A stretch of DNA of 64,000 bases from Micavibrio sp. TMED2. Its GTDB lineage: Bacteria; Pseudomonadota; Alphaproteobacteria; TMED2. The stretch is from contig NHBH01000001.1 in NCBI GenBank assembly GCA_002168225.1, forward strand, positions 2,022,509 through 2,086,508, read 5' to 3'. The notes beneath the pieces are model-generated. The model was given only the letters and a program-made list of their open reading frames with translations. It did not search any database and was not told where the DNA came from. The stretch's first letter is position 1. Every line of letters starts with the position of its first letter. Below are positions 8,771 through 17,704 of this stretch, piece after piece. A program made the position numbers and the translations under genes.

Positions 8771-10204
8771 TTGAAAGAAGCCTTGCGCAAACTGCTGCCC
8801 GGTACCCTGCGCTATCGTTGCAGCATTACAGCGACCTATGGCTGTCGTCTGGTTGTTTGTGCCTTGCTTATCCTCGCCTTGTCGATAGGCCCGATGGCTT
8901 ATCCACGTCAAGCCCTTGCCCAGGGTGGGGCACAACTGCTCCGGGACACTGAAACCGAACGCCTGCTCTATGATATGGCAACGCCGATCTTCACCGCTGC
9001 CGGTATCAGCCCCAAGGCGGTACGCATTGGAATCATTCAGGATAATACCCTCAATGCCTTTGTCACACAGGGGCTGAATATGTTCTTCCATACCGGCCTG
9101 CTGCTTGAGGCGGGATCGGCAGAGGAAGTGATCGGCGTGATGGCCCACGAAACCGGCCACATTGCCGGTGGCCACCTGATCCGGCTGCGCGGGACAGTGC
9201 AGAGCGCTTCGACACAGGCGATTCTCACCACCCTGCTCGGCATTGCCGCCGCAATTGGTACAGGGCGCGGTGACATCGGTGCAGCGGTCATTTCCGGCGG
9301 TCAGGAAATCGCCAATCGCTCGATCCTCAGCTTCAGCCGGGCACAGGAGGCATCGGCCGACGCCGCCGGGATGAGTTTCCTTACCGCATCCGGCCAGAGC
9401 GCCCATGGTTTCCTGCGGTTCATGGAACGTCTCGGAGAGCAGGATCTGCTGCCAGCCAACCGACAGGTCGAATATGCCCGCACTCACCCGCTCACCCGCA
9501 ATCGAGTGCAGGCAATCCGGGCCTATGTCTCCCAACACGGCACCGAGGAGATCAAGGTCAGCCCGGAAATGGCCGAACGCTTTGCCCGGATGCAGGCCAA
9601 GCTGCGCGCTTACCTGTTCCCTCGCATCGCTTTCCAACGGTTCCCAGCCAGTGACCAGTCTGTCACCGCCCAATATGCCCGCGCCGTGGCCCTGTGGCGC
9701 ACCGATGATATAAGCGGTGCACTGAAAGCTCTCGACCGGCTGATCACCGAGGAGCCAGAGAATCCCTATTTTCACGAACTGATGGGGCAGATTTACTTTG
9801 AAAGCGGCAAGATCGATGAAGCCGTTACCGCCTATGCCAAGGCTGCCGACATATTGCCCGATGCCGCCCTGCTGCAGACCTCCTATGCCCAGGCACTGAT
9901 TGCCAAGGATGACAAGCCGTCGCTGGAACTGGCTCGCGACCGGCTGCAACTGGCCGTCCGGCAGGAACCGAACAGCCCGTTCAGCCACCGGCTTCTGGCC
10001 CGCGCCTATGGCGGCCTCGGTCTGGAGGGGCCCGCCCGGCTCCACCTTGCCGAGGAAGCCGTACTGAAACGCGACCTCAAGGTGGCCCGGGCCAATTTAG
10101 AACGTGCAAAAGAAGCACTCCCCGTTGATGATGGTCCGAACAGGATTCGGCTGAATGATCTGGAGAATCAAATCGATGAACTTGAAGCAGACAGTGATGA
10201 ATAG
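8771..10204 (+). CDS. M48 family zinc protease with C-terminal TPR repeats (BepA/YfgC-like)
   Basis: Periplasmic or outer-membrane-associated metalloprotease of the BepA type, involved in envelope quality control in relatives. There is no ATG before the signal segment RLVVCALLILALSIGPMAYPRQALAQ. I place the start at TTG 8771; TTG 8783 and GTG 8735 are alternatives. The zinc motif HETGH lies in GVMAHETGHIAGGHL near residue 126, with the third ligand Glu in the later AQEASADAAG segment. Residues about 300-470 form tandem TPR helices (for example AVALWRTDDISGALKALDRL). The stop overlaps the start of the next gene by 8 bases, implying co-transcription. Confidence 0.85.
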   Translation: MKEALRKLLPGTLRYRCSITATYGCRLVVCALLILALSIGPMAYPRQALAQGGAQLLRDTETERLLYDMATPIFTAAGISPKAVRIGIIQDNTLNAFVTQGLNMFFHTGLLLEAGSAEEVIGVMAHETGHIAGGHLIRLRGTVQSASTQAILTTLLGIAAAIGTGRGDIGAAVISGGQEIANRSILSFSRAQEASADAAGMSFLTASGQSAHGFLRFMERLGEQDLLPANRQVEYARTHPLTRNRVQAIRAYVSQHGTEEIKVSPEMAERFARMQAKLRAYLFPRIAFQRFPASDQSVTAQYARAVALWRTDDISGALKALDRLITEEPENPYFHELMGQIYFESGKIDEAVTAYAKAADILPDAALLQTSYAQALIAKDDKPSLELARDRLQLAVRQEPNSPFSHRLLARAYGGLGLEGPARLHLAEEAVLKRDLKVARANLERAKEALPVDDGPNRIRLNDLENQIDELEADSDE

Positions 10205-11006
10205 AAAATCCGTTCCGGGATTCCTGTTCGGGATGTTGCTGATGGCGCAATTCGCCATCGCCCCGGTCGCTTTGGCCCAAAACCCAAGCCCGGATGACGA
10301 ACTGCCACGTCTCAGCCGCGAACAGGTCGAGTGGATTGTCCGGGAGTATCTGCTCAATAATCCGGAAATCATCGAGCAAAGCATGTCAGTCCTGCAGGAA
10401 CGCCGTGAGCGGGAAGCGGCTGAACAGGCGCGCAAGGCACTGACCGACCGGGCCGATGAGCTGTTCAATGATGATATGGACCCGCTGGTCGGCAATCCCG
10501 ATGGACCGGTCCAGATGGTGCACTTCTTCGATTACCAGTGCGGTTACTGCAAGAGCATGAGCAAGAACCTCGGCGACACCCTGACCGCCGACGGCGATGT
10601 ACGGGCCAAATTCAAGGAGTTCCCCATCCTCGGACAGGTTTCGGTTGTGGCAGCAAGAGCAGCCCTCGCAGCCGAGAAACAGGGACAATATATGGATTTC
10701 CATCAGGCGCTGATGGCCAATCGCGGTCGTCTGACCGAAACCCGGATTTTCAGCATCGCCCAGAATCTCGGATTGGATGTGGCCCGCCTCCGGCTTGACA
10801 TGAAAGACCCGGCGATTGATGAGCAATTCCTCAAAAATCGGCAACTGGCTGCCCAGCTCGGTATTACCGGCACGCCGGGATTCGTCATCGGCGACCAGAT
10901 TTACCCCACCTCAATGCAGCCGGATGTGCTCCAAAGCGTCATTGGTGATGCAAAAAGAAAAGCTGGGAACCAAACTGAGCTAGATGCGTTAAACCCTAGA
11001 GGTTAA
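10197..11006 (+). CDS. DsbA-family thiol-disulfide oxidoreductase
   Basis: Periplasmic thioredoxin-fold protein, 269 residues. I use ATG 10197, which overlaps the protease stop (ATGAATAG) and gives a clean signal peptide MNRKSVPGFLFGMLLMAQFA ending ALAQ. ATG 10176 is also possible. An N-terminal helical oligomerisation segment (SREQVEWIVREYLLNNPEII...) resembles the DsbA_N/ScsC type. The active site is Cys-Gly-Tyr-Cys near residue 115 (DYQCGYCKSM), and the cis-proline loop is GITGTPGFVIGD. Pairing with an envelope protease gene suggests a joint role in folding or clearing periplasmic proteins. Confidence 0.9.
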   Translation: MNRKSVPGFLFGMLLMAQFAIAPVALAQNPSPDDELPRLSREQVEWIVREYLLNNPEIIEQSMSVLQERREREAAEQARKALTDRADELFNDDMDPLVGNPDGPVQMVHFFDYQCGYCKSMSKNLGDTLTADGDVRAKFKEFPILGQVSVVAARAALAAEKQGQYMDFHQALMANRGRLTETRIFSIAQNLGLDVARLRLDMKDPAIDEQFLKNRQLAAQLGITGTPGFVIGDQIYPTSMQPDVLQSVIGDAKRKAGNQTELDALNPRG

Positions 11007-11050
11007 ACGTTTTTCACCCAATCGTTGCAGGCGTTACAAGAACGTTAAAA

Positions 11051-11130
11051 CGTATACGAATGTACTCAGGGTCTCGAAAATCGTTGCGGTTTGTACTAAG
11101 TAATTTCCCAGAGTTTACGTATGCGTAAAC
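11051..11130. promoter_or_regulatory. Palindromes upstream of the MarR gene, likely operator region
   Basis: Two symmetric elements lie in the 214-base gap before the MarR gene. One is a perfect 8-base palindrome CGTATACG at 11051-11058. The other is the inverted repeat GTTTACG-TATG-CGTAAAC at 11113-11130. Both share the core (A/T)ACGTAT. MarR proteins usually bind such 16-20 base palindromes near their own promoter; assigning these to this regulator is inference. Confidence 0.5.
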
Positions 11131-11220
11131 CCTTATGTGGGTGATGTGAGTACGGCGCATTTGGAATGACCCGGTTGTGGCCGTCACATCAAACAGAATG
11201 TTTGAGGAACAAATTGCTTT

Positions 11221-11724
11221 ATGCTCGATATAGCAGCCTACGGAAACGACGCATCCGATCATCAGGATGATGCCGTCAGTAATCAGGCAAGCCTTGCGGA
11301 CCAGTTTCTGCCCTTGCGCCTGATGCGTGTTGCGCAGCGTGTGCAGCTGGCCTTCACACGCAAGCTTACCCAGGAACTCGGCATCGGTATTGCCGAATGG
11401 CGCCTGATTACGGTGCTTGAAGACAATGAAGATCTATCGGCAAACGAAGTTGCGGCCCTCGCCGGTATGGATAAGGTACAGGTCAGCCGCGCGGTTTCAC
11501 GCGCGCTGCGCCATGGCCTGTTGACCCGCCTGCGGGACAGCAATGACCGTCGCCGCACGGTTCTGAACCTGACTGACAAGGGCAAGGACGCCGTGAATCA
11601 GTGCAAGCCACTTGCCGAAAATTTCGACAATGCCCTGCGTGATGGCCTCGGTTCAGACAAAACCGACCAGTTGAATGACAGCCTTGATGGCCTCGATAAA
11701 CTGGCAGAAAACCTGCTGAAATAA
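11221..11724 (+). CDS. MarR family transcriptional regulator
   Basis: 167-residue winged-helix regulator. An N-terminal helix (LADQFLPLRLMRVAQRVQLAF) precedes the DNA-binding part ELGIGIAEWRLITVLEDNEDLSANEVAALAGMDKVQVSRAVSRAL and the wing LRDSNDRRRTVLNLTDKG; the C-terminal helices would form the dimer. GAGG lies about 15 bases before the ATG. It stands alone between dsbA and aroQ, with palindromes upstream, so autoregulation is likely. The ligand is not predictable. Confidence 0.92.
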   Translation: MLDIAAYGNDASDHQDDAVSNQASLADQFLPLRLMRVAQRVQLAFTRKLTQELGIGIAEWRLITVLEDNEDLSANEVAALAGMDKVQVSRAVSRALRHGLLTRLRDSNDRRRTVLNLTDKGKDAVNQCKPLAENFDNALRDGLGSDKTDQLNDSLDGLDKLAENLLK

Positions 11725-11734
11725 ACCACTCACA

Positions 11735-11766
11735 GCATCATCCCGGATAAATTGCCGGGATGATGC
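11735..11766. repeat. Long perfect hairpin after the MarR gene
   Basis: Twelve-base-pair perfect stem GCATCATCCCGG / CCGGGATGATGC with an 8-base loop, ten bases after the MarR stop codon. No T-run follows, so it is either an mRNA 3'-end stabiliser or a terminator helper rather than a classical terminator. Confidence 0.6.
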
Positions 11767-11821
11767 CATGCCATTTGCGTTAAGGTGCTTGCCTCGTGTA
11801 TGCAAGCTTGGCAAAACCATT

Positions 11822-11849
11822 GCTCGCCAAATTCGTTTGGCGGGCTTTT
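11822..11849 (+). terminator. Intrinsic terminator with UUCG tetraloop
   Basis: Stem GCTCGCCAAA / TTTGGCGGGC closed by a TTCG tetraloop and followed directly by TTTT. One T-G wobble interrupts an otherwise perfect 10-bp stem. It ends 25 bases before the GTG I chose for aroQ. That supports a start after the hairpin rather than at the upstream ATGs. Confidence 0.7.
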
Positions 11850-11874
11850 CGCTAAAAAGAACAAGATACCGCTT

Positions 11875-12333
11875 GTGGCTACCCGACCCTCCGTTCTGAT
11901 ACTGAACGGTCCAAACCTCAATATGCTTGGCCTCCGTGAGCCGGAAATCTATGGCGCTGACACGCTTGATGATATCCGCACGCTCTGCCTTGCCCATGGT
12001 GAGGCGTTGGGTCTGGATATTGTCTTCGAGCAGTCCAATAACGAAGGCGATATGGTCACGGCGATCCAGCAGGCCCGCGATACCCATGCAGGTCTGATTA
12101 TCAACGCCGCTGCCTACACCCATACTTCAGTGGCTATTCTCGATGCACTCAAGCTGCTATCACAGCCGATCATTGAAGTTCATCTCAGCAATCCATATCA
12201 ACGCGAAGCATTCCGGCACCAATCCTATGTCGCCCCTGCCGCCAAAGGCATGATCTGCGGCCTCGGTGCCCAGGGATACACACTGGCGCTCACCGCCATC
12301 GCGCAGCTGTTAGACGGAGAAAACAACTCATGA
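11875..12333 (+). CDS. aroQ: 3-dehydroquinate dehydratase, type II
   Basis: Shikimate-pathway enzyme converting 3-dehydroquinate to 3-dehydroshikimate. With GTG 11875 the product is 152 residues, the normal size, and starts MATRPSVLILNGPNLNMLG. The ATGs at 11785 and 11800 would add about 25-30 unrelated residues and place the terminator hairpin inside the gene. Family motifs seen: NGPNLNMLG, the active-site Tyr in EIYG, NEGDMV, INAAAYTHTSVAI, and EVHLSNPYQREAFRHQSYV. The stop overlaps the accB start as ATGA, so aroQ-accB-accC form an operon. Confidence 0.93.
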   Translation: MATRPSVLILNGPNLNMLGLREPEIYGADTLDDIRTLCLAHGEALGLDIVFEQSNNEGDMVTAIQQARDTHAGLIINAAAYTHTSVAILDALKLLSQPIIEVHLSNPYQREAFRHQSYVAPAAKGMICGLGAQGYTLALTAIAQLLDGENNS

Positions 12334-12794
12334 AGGGTTTTGAGCTAGACGAGGCTCTGTTACGCCAACTCGCCGATGTGATGGCCGAAACCGGCCTGAC
12401 CGAAATCGAAATGGCCGATGGGGAGCGCTCCCTGCGCGTCGCCAAACAGGCAGCCGCAGCCGCAATGGTACCGGCAGCCATGCCAGCCGCCGTTGCCCCT
12501 GCTCCCGCCGCAACCGCCGATAGCGCCACTGCAAGCAGTTCTGGCAGCGGTTATGCCGATGCCGATCTGCTGAACTCACCAATGGTCGGCACGGGCTATC
12601 TGTCCCCCGAACCGGGTGCAGCACCATTCATCAAGGTCGGTGATCAGGTCACCCCGGACAAAACCGTCATGATCATTGAAGCAATGAAGGTCATGAACCC
12701 GATCCGCGCGCACAAAACCGGCACCGTGACTCAGGTTCTGATCACCGATGGTCAGCCTGTAGAGTTCGGCGAGCCATTGATCGTGATCGAGTGA
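12330..12794 (+). CDS. accB: Biotin carboxyl carrier protein of acetyl-CoA carboxylase
   Basis: Carries biotin between the carboxylase and transferase parts of acetyl-CoA carboxylase, the first step of fatty acid synthesis. 154 residues. A short N-terminal helical region is followed by an Ala/Pro-rich linker (about 40-75) and the biotinyl domain with IIEAMKVMNPI, biotin on Lys120. It has a GGAG ribosome site and a 4-base overlap with aroQ; accC follows after 42 bases. Confidence 0.97.
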   Translation: MKGFELDEALLRQLADVMAETGLTEIEMADGERSLRVAKQAAAAAMVPAAMPAAVAPAPAATADSATASSSGSGYADADLLNSPMVGTGYLSPEPGAAPFIKVGDQVTPDKTVMIIEAMKVMNPIRAHKTGTVTQVLITDGQPVEFGEPLIVIE

Positions 12795-12836
12795 TCAAAC
12801 CGCAGCCATCCCTGAAACGAGATCATCGAGACGCGA

Positions 12837-14171
12837 ATGTTCGATAAAATCCTGATCGCCAACCGGGGTGACATTGCCTTGCGAGTCATCCGGGCCTGTA
12901 AGGAAATGGGCATTGCCACCGTCGCCGTGCACTCAACCGCCGACACCGATGCCATGCATGTGAGACTGGCCGATGAAAGCGTCTGCATTGGTCCACCGGC
13001 GCCAAGCGACAGCTATCTCAATGCCGCGGCCCTGATCTCTGCTGCCATTGTTACCGGTGCCGATGCCATCCATCCCGGCATCGGCTTCCTGTCCGAGAAT
13101 GCCGACTTCGCCAGTATGGTCGAGGCCCATGGCATGACCTTTATCGGCCCGACGCCCGAGCACATTCGCACCATGGGTGACAAGGCAACCGCCAAGGCGA
13201 CCATTCAATCGCTCGGCGTGCCGGTTGTCCCCGGCTCTGACGGTCTTGTCGCAGATGCCGATGAAGCGCAGGAAGTCGCCGACGAAATCGGCTATCCGGT
13301 CCTGATCAAGGCTGCAGCCGGTGGCGGTGGTCGTGGGATGCAGGTGGCCAATACCTCTGCCGATGTGAAGGAAGCCTACAATCTCGCCAGCAAGGAGGCC
13401 AAGATGGCCTTCGGCAACGGCGCCTGTTATCTGGAACGCTATCTCGGCTCCCCGCGCCATATCGAGGTGCAGGTACTTGGCGACGGCCAGGGTAATGCCG
13501 TTCACTTCGGTGAGCGCGACTGCTCGATCCAGCGCCGCCACCAGAAGCTGATCGAGGAAACCCCCTCACCGGCCCTCAATGCCGAACAGCGTGAATTCAT
13601 CGGTCGTGTGACCAGTGAAGCGGTTGCCAAGATGGGTTACCGCGGCGTCGGCACCATCGAATATCTGTTCGAGAATGGTGAATTCTTCTTCATCGAGATG
13701 AATACCCGCCTGCAGGTTGAGCACACCATCAGCGAAATGGTCACCGGCCTCGATCTGGTGCGTGAGCAGATCCGCATCGCCGCCGGTGCCAAGCTGGGCT
13801 ATACCCAGAAGGATGTCACCTTCAACGGCCATTCAATCGAATGCCGGATCAATGCGGAAAACCCGAAAACCTTCCTGCCCTCACCCGGCAAGATCGATGG
13901 TTTCCACCCGCCCGGCGGCCTCGGCGTCCGTGTCGACAGCTCCCTCTATGACGGCTATGTGATCCCGCCCTATTATGACAGCCTGATTGCCAAGCTGATC
14001 GTCCATGGCACCAACCGCAATGAATGCATGATGCGGATGCGCCGCGCACTTGATGAGTTCTTCATCGGCGGCGTCGAGACAACCATTCCACTGCACCGCT
14101 GGCTCGCTGATCAGCCGGATTTCATCGATGGTGCCTATGATATTCGCTGGCTGGAAAAGAACCTCGTATAA
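12837..14171 (+). CDS. accC: Acetyl-CoA carboxylase biotin carboxylase subunit
   Basis: ATP-grasp enzyme that carboxylates the biotin of AccB. 444 residues, the normal length. N-terminal MFDKILIANRGDIALRVIRACK, the glycine-rich ATP loop AAAGGGGRGMQVA, the carboxylase motifs ERDCSIQRRHQKLIEETPSP and FIEMNTRLQVEHTISEMVTG, and the C-terminal FLPSPGKIDGFHPPGG are all intact. Third gene of aroQ-accB-accC. Confidence 0.98.
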   Translation: MFDKILIANRGDIALRVIRACKEMGIATVAVHSTADTDAMHVRLADESVCIGPPAPSDSYLNAAALISAAIVTGADAIHPGIGFLSENADFASMVEAHGMTFIGPTPEHIRTMGDKATAKATIQSLGVPVVPGSDGLVADADEAQEVADEIGYPVLIKAAAGGGGRGMQVANTSADVKEAYNLASKEAKMAFGNGACYLERYLGSPRHIEVQVLGDGQGNAVHFGERDCSIQRRHQKLIEETPSPALNAEQREFIGRVTSEAVAKMGYRGVGTIEYLFENGEFFFIEMNTRLQVEHTISEMVTGLDLVREQIRIAAGAKLGYTQKDVTFNGHSIECRINAENPKTFLPSPGKIDGFHPPGGLGVRVDSSLYDGYVIPPYYDSLIAKLIVHGTNRNECMMRMRRALDEFFIGGVETTIPLHRWLADQPDFIDGAYDIRWLEKNLV

Positions 14172-14238
14172 CGATCATACTGTCAGCCAGCATATTGACC
14201 GCTTGAGACTACAGACGGGTTTCGGATAACACTCAGGC

Positions 14239-14889
14239 ATGATCGAACTCACTCCAGAACTCCTGTTACGGGCTTACACCATCGGGATTTTTCCGATGGC
14301 GGAGAGTGCTGGCAGTGAGGAACTGTTCTGGCTCGATCCGGAAATCCGCGGGATTATGCCGCTCGATACCTTCTATGTCCCTCGCCGCCTGCGCCGCACG
14401 GTTCGCCGCACGCCGTTCCGCGTCAGCATTGATGAGGCATTCGGGCAGGTGCTCATGGGCTGCGCCAAACCCACCCCGCAACGCCCGAAGACATGGATCA
14501 ATGATGCGATCCGCGATGCCTATCGGGAGTTGTTCGACACCGGCTATGCCCACAGTGTCGAGGTCTGGGAAGATGCGGAGCTGGTGGGCGGGCTCTATGG
14601 CGTCTCGATCGGTGGCGCCTTCTTCGGTGAGAGCATGTTCCAGACCCGCACCGATGCCAGCAAGATCGCCCTGATCCACCTGGTCGGTCGCCTGATTGCC
14701 GCCGGTTACAAGCTGCTGGACACCCAGTTCGTCACAGAACATCTTAGCCAGTTCGGCGCAATCGAAATTCCGAGGTCACAGTACAAGGCGCTGCTGGAAA
14801 CCGCCCTGTCGCAAGATACGGATTTTCAGTCGCCGACGACCGAAGAGGCACTCGACGCCATCTTGCAATCACCCAGCCACACATCATAG
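14239..14889 (+). CDS. aat: Leucyl/phenylalanyl-tRNA-protein transferase
   Basis: Adds Leu or Phe from aminoacyl-tRNA to N-terminal Arg/Lys, marking proteins for ClpAP by the N-end rule. 216 residues. Motifs: the N-terminal [33 protein letters not shown], and the signature [20 protein letters not shown], then [22 protein letters not shown]. It follows accC closely. Its last 64 bases overlap the end of the convergent DUF2155 gene. Confidence 0.96.
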   Translation: MIELTPELLLRAYTIGIFPMAESAGSEELFWLDPEIRGIMPLDTFYVPRRLRRTVRRTPFRVSIDEAFGQVLMGCAKPTPQRPKTWINDAIRDAYRELFDTGYAHSVEVWEDAELVGGLYGVSIGGAFFGESMFQTRTDASKIALIHLVGRLIAAGYKLLDTQFVTEHLSQFGAIEIPRSQYKALLETALSQDTDFQSPTTEEALDAILQSPSHTS

Positions 14890-15290
14890 ATCGGGTGTTC
14901 GAGCGCCGAGAGCGCCGGGCTTGAGGCAAACATCCAGCCGCTGAACACCTCACGCGCCTCACGCTCGGGTGGCGCATCCATGATCTCGATAAAGGCGGCG
15001 GATTCTGGTTCTTCCTCAGGTGGTGTCTTGCGACAGGTGCGCACCGTGATCATCAGCGTGCCGAAAGAAACGGTCTGGTCAATATCCACCGTCATGGTGC
15101 CGGTACGGGCCGTGACCTTGTCGAGGGTACGCAGAACCGCCTGTTCTTGAGCAACGAAAGTCTGTTGCTGATCCGGCGCGATCGGTGTCGGCTCAGACAT
15201 CTGCGCCCGGGACACCGGCAGCATGGTGATCAGGAGGAAAATTGCAGCAACAGCAAGCGCAGCACAGCGCGGGAAGAAATGTGAGCGCAC
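14826..15290 (-). CDS. DUF2155 domain-containing exported protein
   Basis: 154 residues with signal peptide [20 protein letters not shown]... ending SRAQ. The conserved DUF2155 body has [67 protein letters not shown]. Two cysteines may pair in the periplasm. Function unknown; in alphaproteobacteria the gene is often found with aat, mlaD and the NDUFA12 homologue, as here. The last 64 bases are antisense to aat. Confidence 0.88.
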   Translation of the reverse strand: MRSHFFPRCAALAVAAIFLLITMLPVSRAQMSEPTPIAPDQQQTFVAQEQAVLRTLDKVTARTGTMTVDIDQTVSFGTLMITVRTCRKTPPEEEPESAAFIEIMDAPPEREAREVFSGWMFASSPALSALEHPIYDVWLGDCKMASSASSVVGD

Positions 15291-15301
15291 GTTACAATCA
15301 A

Positions 15302-15745
15302 CTATTTATCGCTGGAGAATACGGCCTGCCCCAGCAGTTCGGACAGGCTCGGCGATGACTGGGTATAGGTGAGCTTGTCACCATCGGCGAGGAAAGCTTC
15401 GTCAGCACCCGGCTCCAGTGCCAGATACTGGCCACCGAGCAGCCCCTCGCTCTCGATCTTGGCTAGCGTATCGGTCGGCAGGGAGACATCATCGCGGATC
15501 GTCAGGCTCAATACCGCCAGATAGCTGTCGGGATCGAGGGTCAGCGTGTTGATCGTACCGACCTTGACGCCGCTGATGCGCACATCGCTGCCAGGGCTGA
15601 TCCCGTCAATCCGGGCAAATTCTGCCGTCACGGTATATCCCTCGACACCGGCAATATCGGTGCGGCCAACAGCAAAATACAAAAAGCCGAGGCCAACAAT
15701 CAGTACCGCCAGACCAATGATGGTTTCAAAAGCTTGGTTACGCAT
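15302..15745 (-). CDS. mlaD: MlaD-type outer membrane lipid asymmetry protein
   Basis: Single-pass inner-membrane protein with one MCE domain; in Mla systems it passes phospholipids between the membranes. 147 residues: anchor TIIGLAVLIVGLGFLYFAVG, then the MCE beta domain with DGISPGSDVRISGVKVGTI and the signature LLGGQYLALEPG. The other mla genes (permease, ATPase, MlaC) are not in the window, so this copy is separate from its partners. Located 11 bases upstream of the DUF2155 gene on the same strand. Confidence 0.9.
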   Translation of the reverse strand: MRNQAFETIIGLAVLIVGLGFLYFAVGRTDIAGVEGYTVTAEFARIDGISPGSDVRISGVKVGTINTLTLDPDSYLAVLSLTIRDDVSLPTDTLAKIESEGLLGGQYLALEPGADEAFLADGDKLTYTQSSPSLSELLGQAVFSSDK

Positions 15746-15807
15746 CGGGGATATCTATTCCATTCAAAACAGGCACAAAAAGGGCCAAACCCGGTCTTGG
15801 TCGAGGC

Positions 15808-16197
15808 TTATTCCGGCGACCATGCCTCATAATCACCGGTTGCCTTGTCACGCTTGCCACCCTTGAGGGCGTGGCCCGGCGGACGATAGGAAAGATCAGA
15901 CATGGTCAGATTGGGCTGATATTCCTGCTGCCAGCCCTTATGGAACGGCGCGATGGATTCATCCGGCACCGCATCGACCTGACGGTGCAGCCAGGCGTGC
16001 CAGCCGGGTGGAACCGAGCTTGCCTCCGGCGCATCCTTGTACATGACCCAGCGTCGCTCATACCCGGCCGGGCCGGGCTTGCGGGAACGGTAATAGACAT
16101 TGCCGAACTGGTCCTGACCAACTTTCTGGCCACCTCTCCAGGTCATGAGCAACATGCTGGCAGAAGACAACACACCGGCAAGCGATAGAATTTTCAT
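15808..16197 (-). CDS. NADH:ubiquinone oxidoreductase NDUFA12-like subunit
   Basis: 129-residue homologue of mitochondrial complex I accessory subunit NDUFA12 (B17.2), a supernumerary subunit shared by alphaproteobacteria and mitochondria. The family motif GQDQFGNVYYRSRKPGPAGYERRWVMYKDAPEASSVPPGWHAWLH is clear (about residues 26-70). It sits away from any nuo operon, as usual. Same strand as mlaD and DUF2155. Confidence 0.93.
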   Translation of the reverse strand: MKILSLAGVLSSASMLLMTWRGGQKVGQDQFGNVYYRSRKPGPAGYERRWVMYKDAPEASSVPPGWHAWLHRQVDAVPDESIAPFHKGWQQEYQPNLTMSDLSYRPPGHALKGGKRDKATGDYEAWSPE

Positions 16198-16321
16198 CGA
16201 AAACTTCCTGAGTTATCAGCGGACTGGCACCGGATAGCGTACAACAGCCCGTAGCAATGGCGCGGAATATGGCACTTTTATACGGTGCTGGTCCAGCCTG
16301 ACCATAGGGCAAAACGCCATA

Positions 16322-16795
16322 TTATCCCTTGTCGCGGATAATCCGGGCTTTTTCGCGGTTCCAGTCCCGTTCTTTCTTGGTCTCCCGCTTGTCATGCTGC
16401 TTCTTGCCGCGGGCGAGTCCCAACTCGACCTTGGCAATGCCGCGCGGGTTGAAATACAGCGAGATCGGCACCAGCGTCACGCCCTTCTGTCGGGTCTGAC
16501 CGATCAGATTATTGAGCTGCTTGCGGCTGACCAGCAGCTTGCGCCGCCGGGTCGGCTCGTGATTCAGCTTTTTATGGGCATGGGAATATTCGGAGATATA
16601 GCTGTTGATCAGATACAGCTCACCATCCTCGACCGTGGCATAGCACTCATTCAGCGATGCCTTGCCATAGCGCAGCGACTTCACCTCGGTCCCCGTCAGC
16701 ATCAAACCGGCCTCGAGGGTCTCGTCGATAAAGTAATCAAAGCGTGCGCGACGGTTTTGCGCCACGACACGGCGATTGGATGGTGCGGATGACAT
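16322..16795 (-). CDS. smpB: SsrA-binding protein SmpB
   Basis: Binds tmRNA for rescue of stalled ribosomes. 157 residues with [69 protein letters not shown] and the basic tail [20 protein letters not shown]. tmRNA itself is not visible nearby. The gene lies just downstream of dapA on the same strand (30-base gap). Confidence 0.97.
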   Translation of the reverse strand: MSSAPSNRRVVAQNRRARFDYFIDETLEAGLMLTGTEVKSLRYGKASLNECYATVEDGELYLINSYISEYSHAHKKLNHEPTRRRKLLVSRKQLNNLIGQTRQKGVTLVPISLYFNPRGIAKVELGLARGKKQHDKRETKKERDWNREKARIIRDKG

Positions 16796-16825
16796 GGGTC
16801 TGTATCGTTGATGTGCTTTGCGTGC

Positions 16826-17704
16826 CTAGTTGATCAACTGTGCCGCGCGCATGGCGTTTTCAACCTTTTGTTTGGTCTCGTCGGTCACTTCGACCAATGG
16901 CAAACGGCAGAACGCATTGCTTTTGCCCAGCAGGCTGGCGGCATATTTGACCGGACCGGGGCTGGTTTCGACAAACAGCGCTTCATGCAGCGGGGCCAGC
17001 CGGTCGCGGATTTCCGCCATGGTCGCGATATTGCCCTCGGCCCATGCGCTGTGCATGTCGGCGCAAGCGCGTGGCGCAACATTGGCGGTGACGGAGATAC
17101 AGCCATGCCCACCCTGCGCGAGGAAGGCCGTTGCGGTGGCATCCTCACCGGAGAGCTGGTTGAAGAAACGGTCGATCTTGACCCGTGTATTCAATGGCCG
17201 GGCGAGATCGTTGGTCGCATCCTTCACACCGGTAATGCGTGGCAATTCGGCAAGTCGGCCCATGGTGTCAATGGTCATATCGACCACCGAACGACCGGGA
17301 ATATTATAAATGATGATCGGCAGACCACAGGCGTCATGGATTGCCTTGAAATGTGCAAAAAGACCAGCCTGTGTTGGCTTGTTGTAGTATGGTGTCACCA
17401 CGAGTAGAGCATCGGCCCCGACGCTCTCCGCATGTTTTGCAAAGCGAATGGCTTCAGTCGTGGAATTTGACCCAGCACCGGCAATGACCGGCACGCGGCC
17501 CGCAGTGGCTTCGACACACAACTCGACAACCCGCTCATGCTCCTCATGGCTGAGCGTCGGTGATTCACCGGTGGTGCCACAGGGCACGACGCCGTTGGAC
17601 CCCTGCTTGATCTGCCAGTCGACGAAAGATTGGAACCCATCGGCATCAACCTCATTATCATCAGTGAACGGCGTAATCAGAGCGGGAATGGAACCAGTAA
17701 ACAT
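16826..17704 (-). CDS. dapA: 4-hydroxy-tetrahydrodipicolinate synthase
   Basis: Condenses pyruvate and aspartate semialdehyde in lysine/diaminopimelate synthesis. The ATG at 17704 with GAAGG upstream gives 292 residues ([13 protein letters not shown]), the normal size; a frame extending to 17932 has no family support. Schiff-base Lys161 in TGVKDATND, Tyr133 in IIYNIPGRS and the Thr pair in [10 protein letters not shown] are present. It is divergent from slt, whose start nearly abuts it. Confidence 0.96.
   Translation of the reverse strand: MFTGSIPALITPFTDDNEVDADGFQSFVDWQIKQGSNGVVPCGTTGESPTLSHEEHERVVELCVEATAGRVPVIAGAGSNSTTEAIRFAKHAESVGADALLVVTPYYNKPTQAGLFAHFKAIHDACGLPIIIYNIPGRSVVDMTIDTMGRLAELPRITGVKDATNDLARPLNTRVKIDRFFNQLSGEDATATAFLAQGGHGCISVTANVAPRACADMHSAWAEGNIATMAEIRDRLAPLHEALFVETSPGPVKYAASLLGKSNAFCRLPLVEVTDETKQKVENAMRAAQLIN

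Noticed and set aside
8714..10045. 443-codon open frame opposite the M48 protease gene
   Set aside because: It mirrors a clear coding gene in a GC-rich context, shows no family motif and has no ribosome site; a composition shadow.
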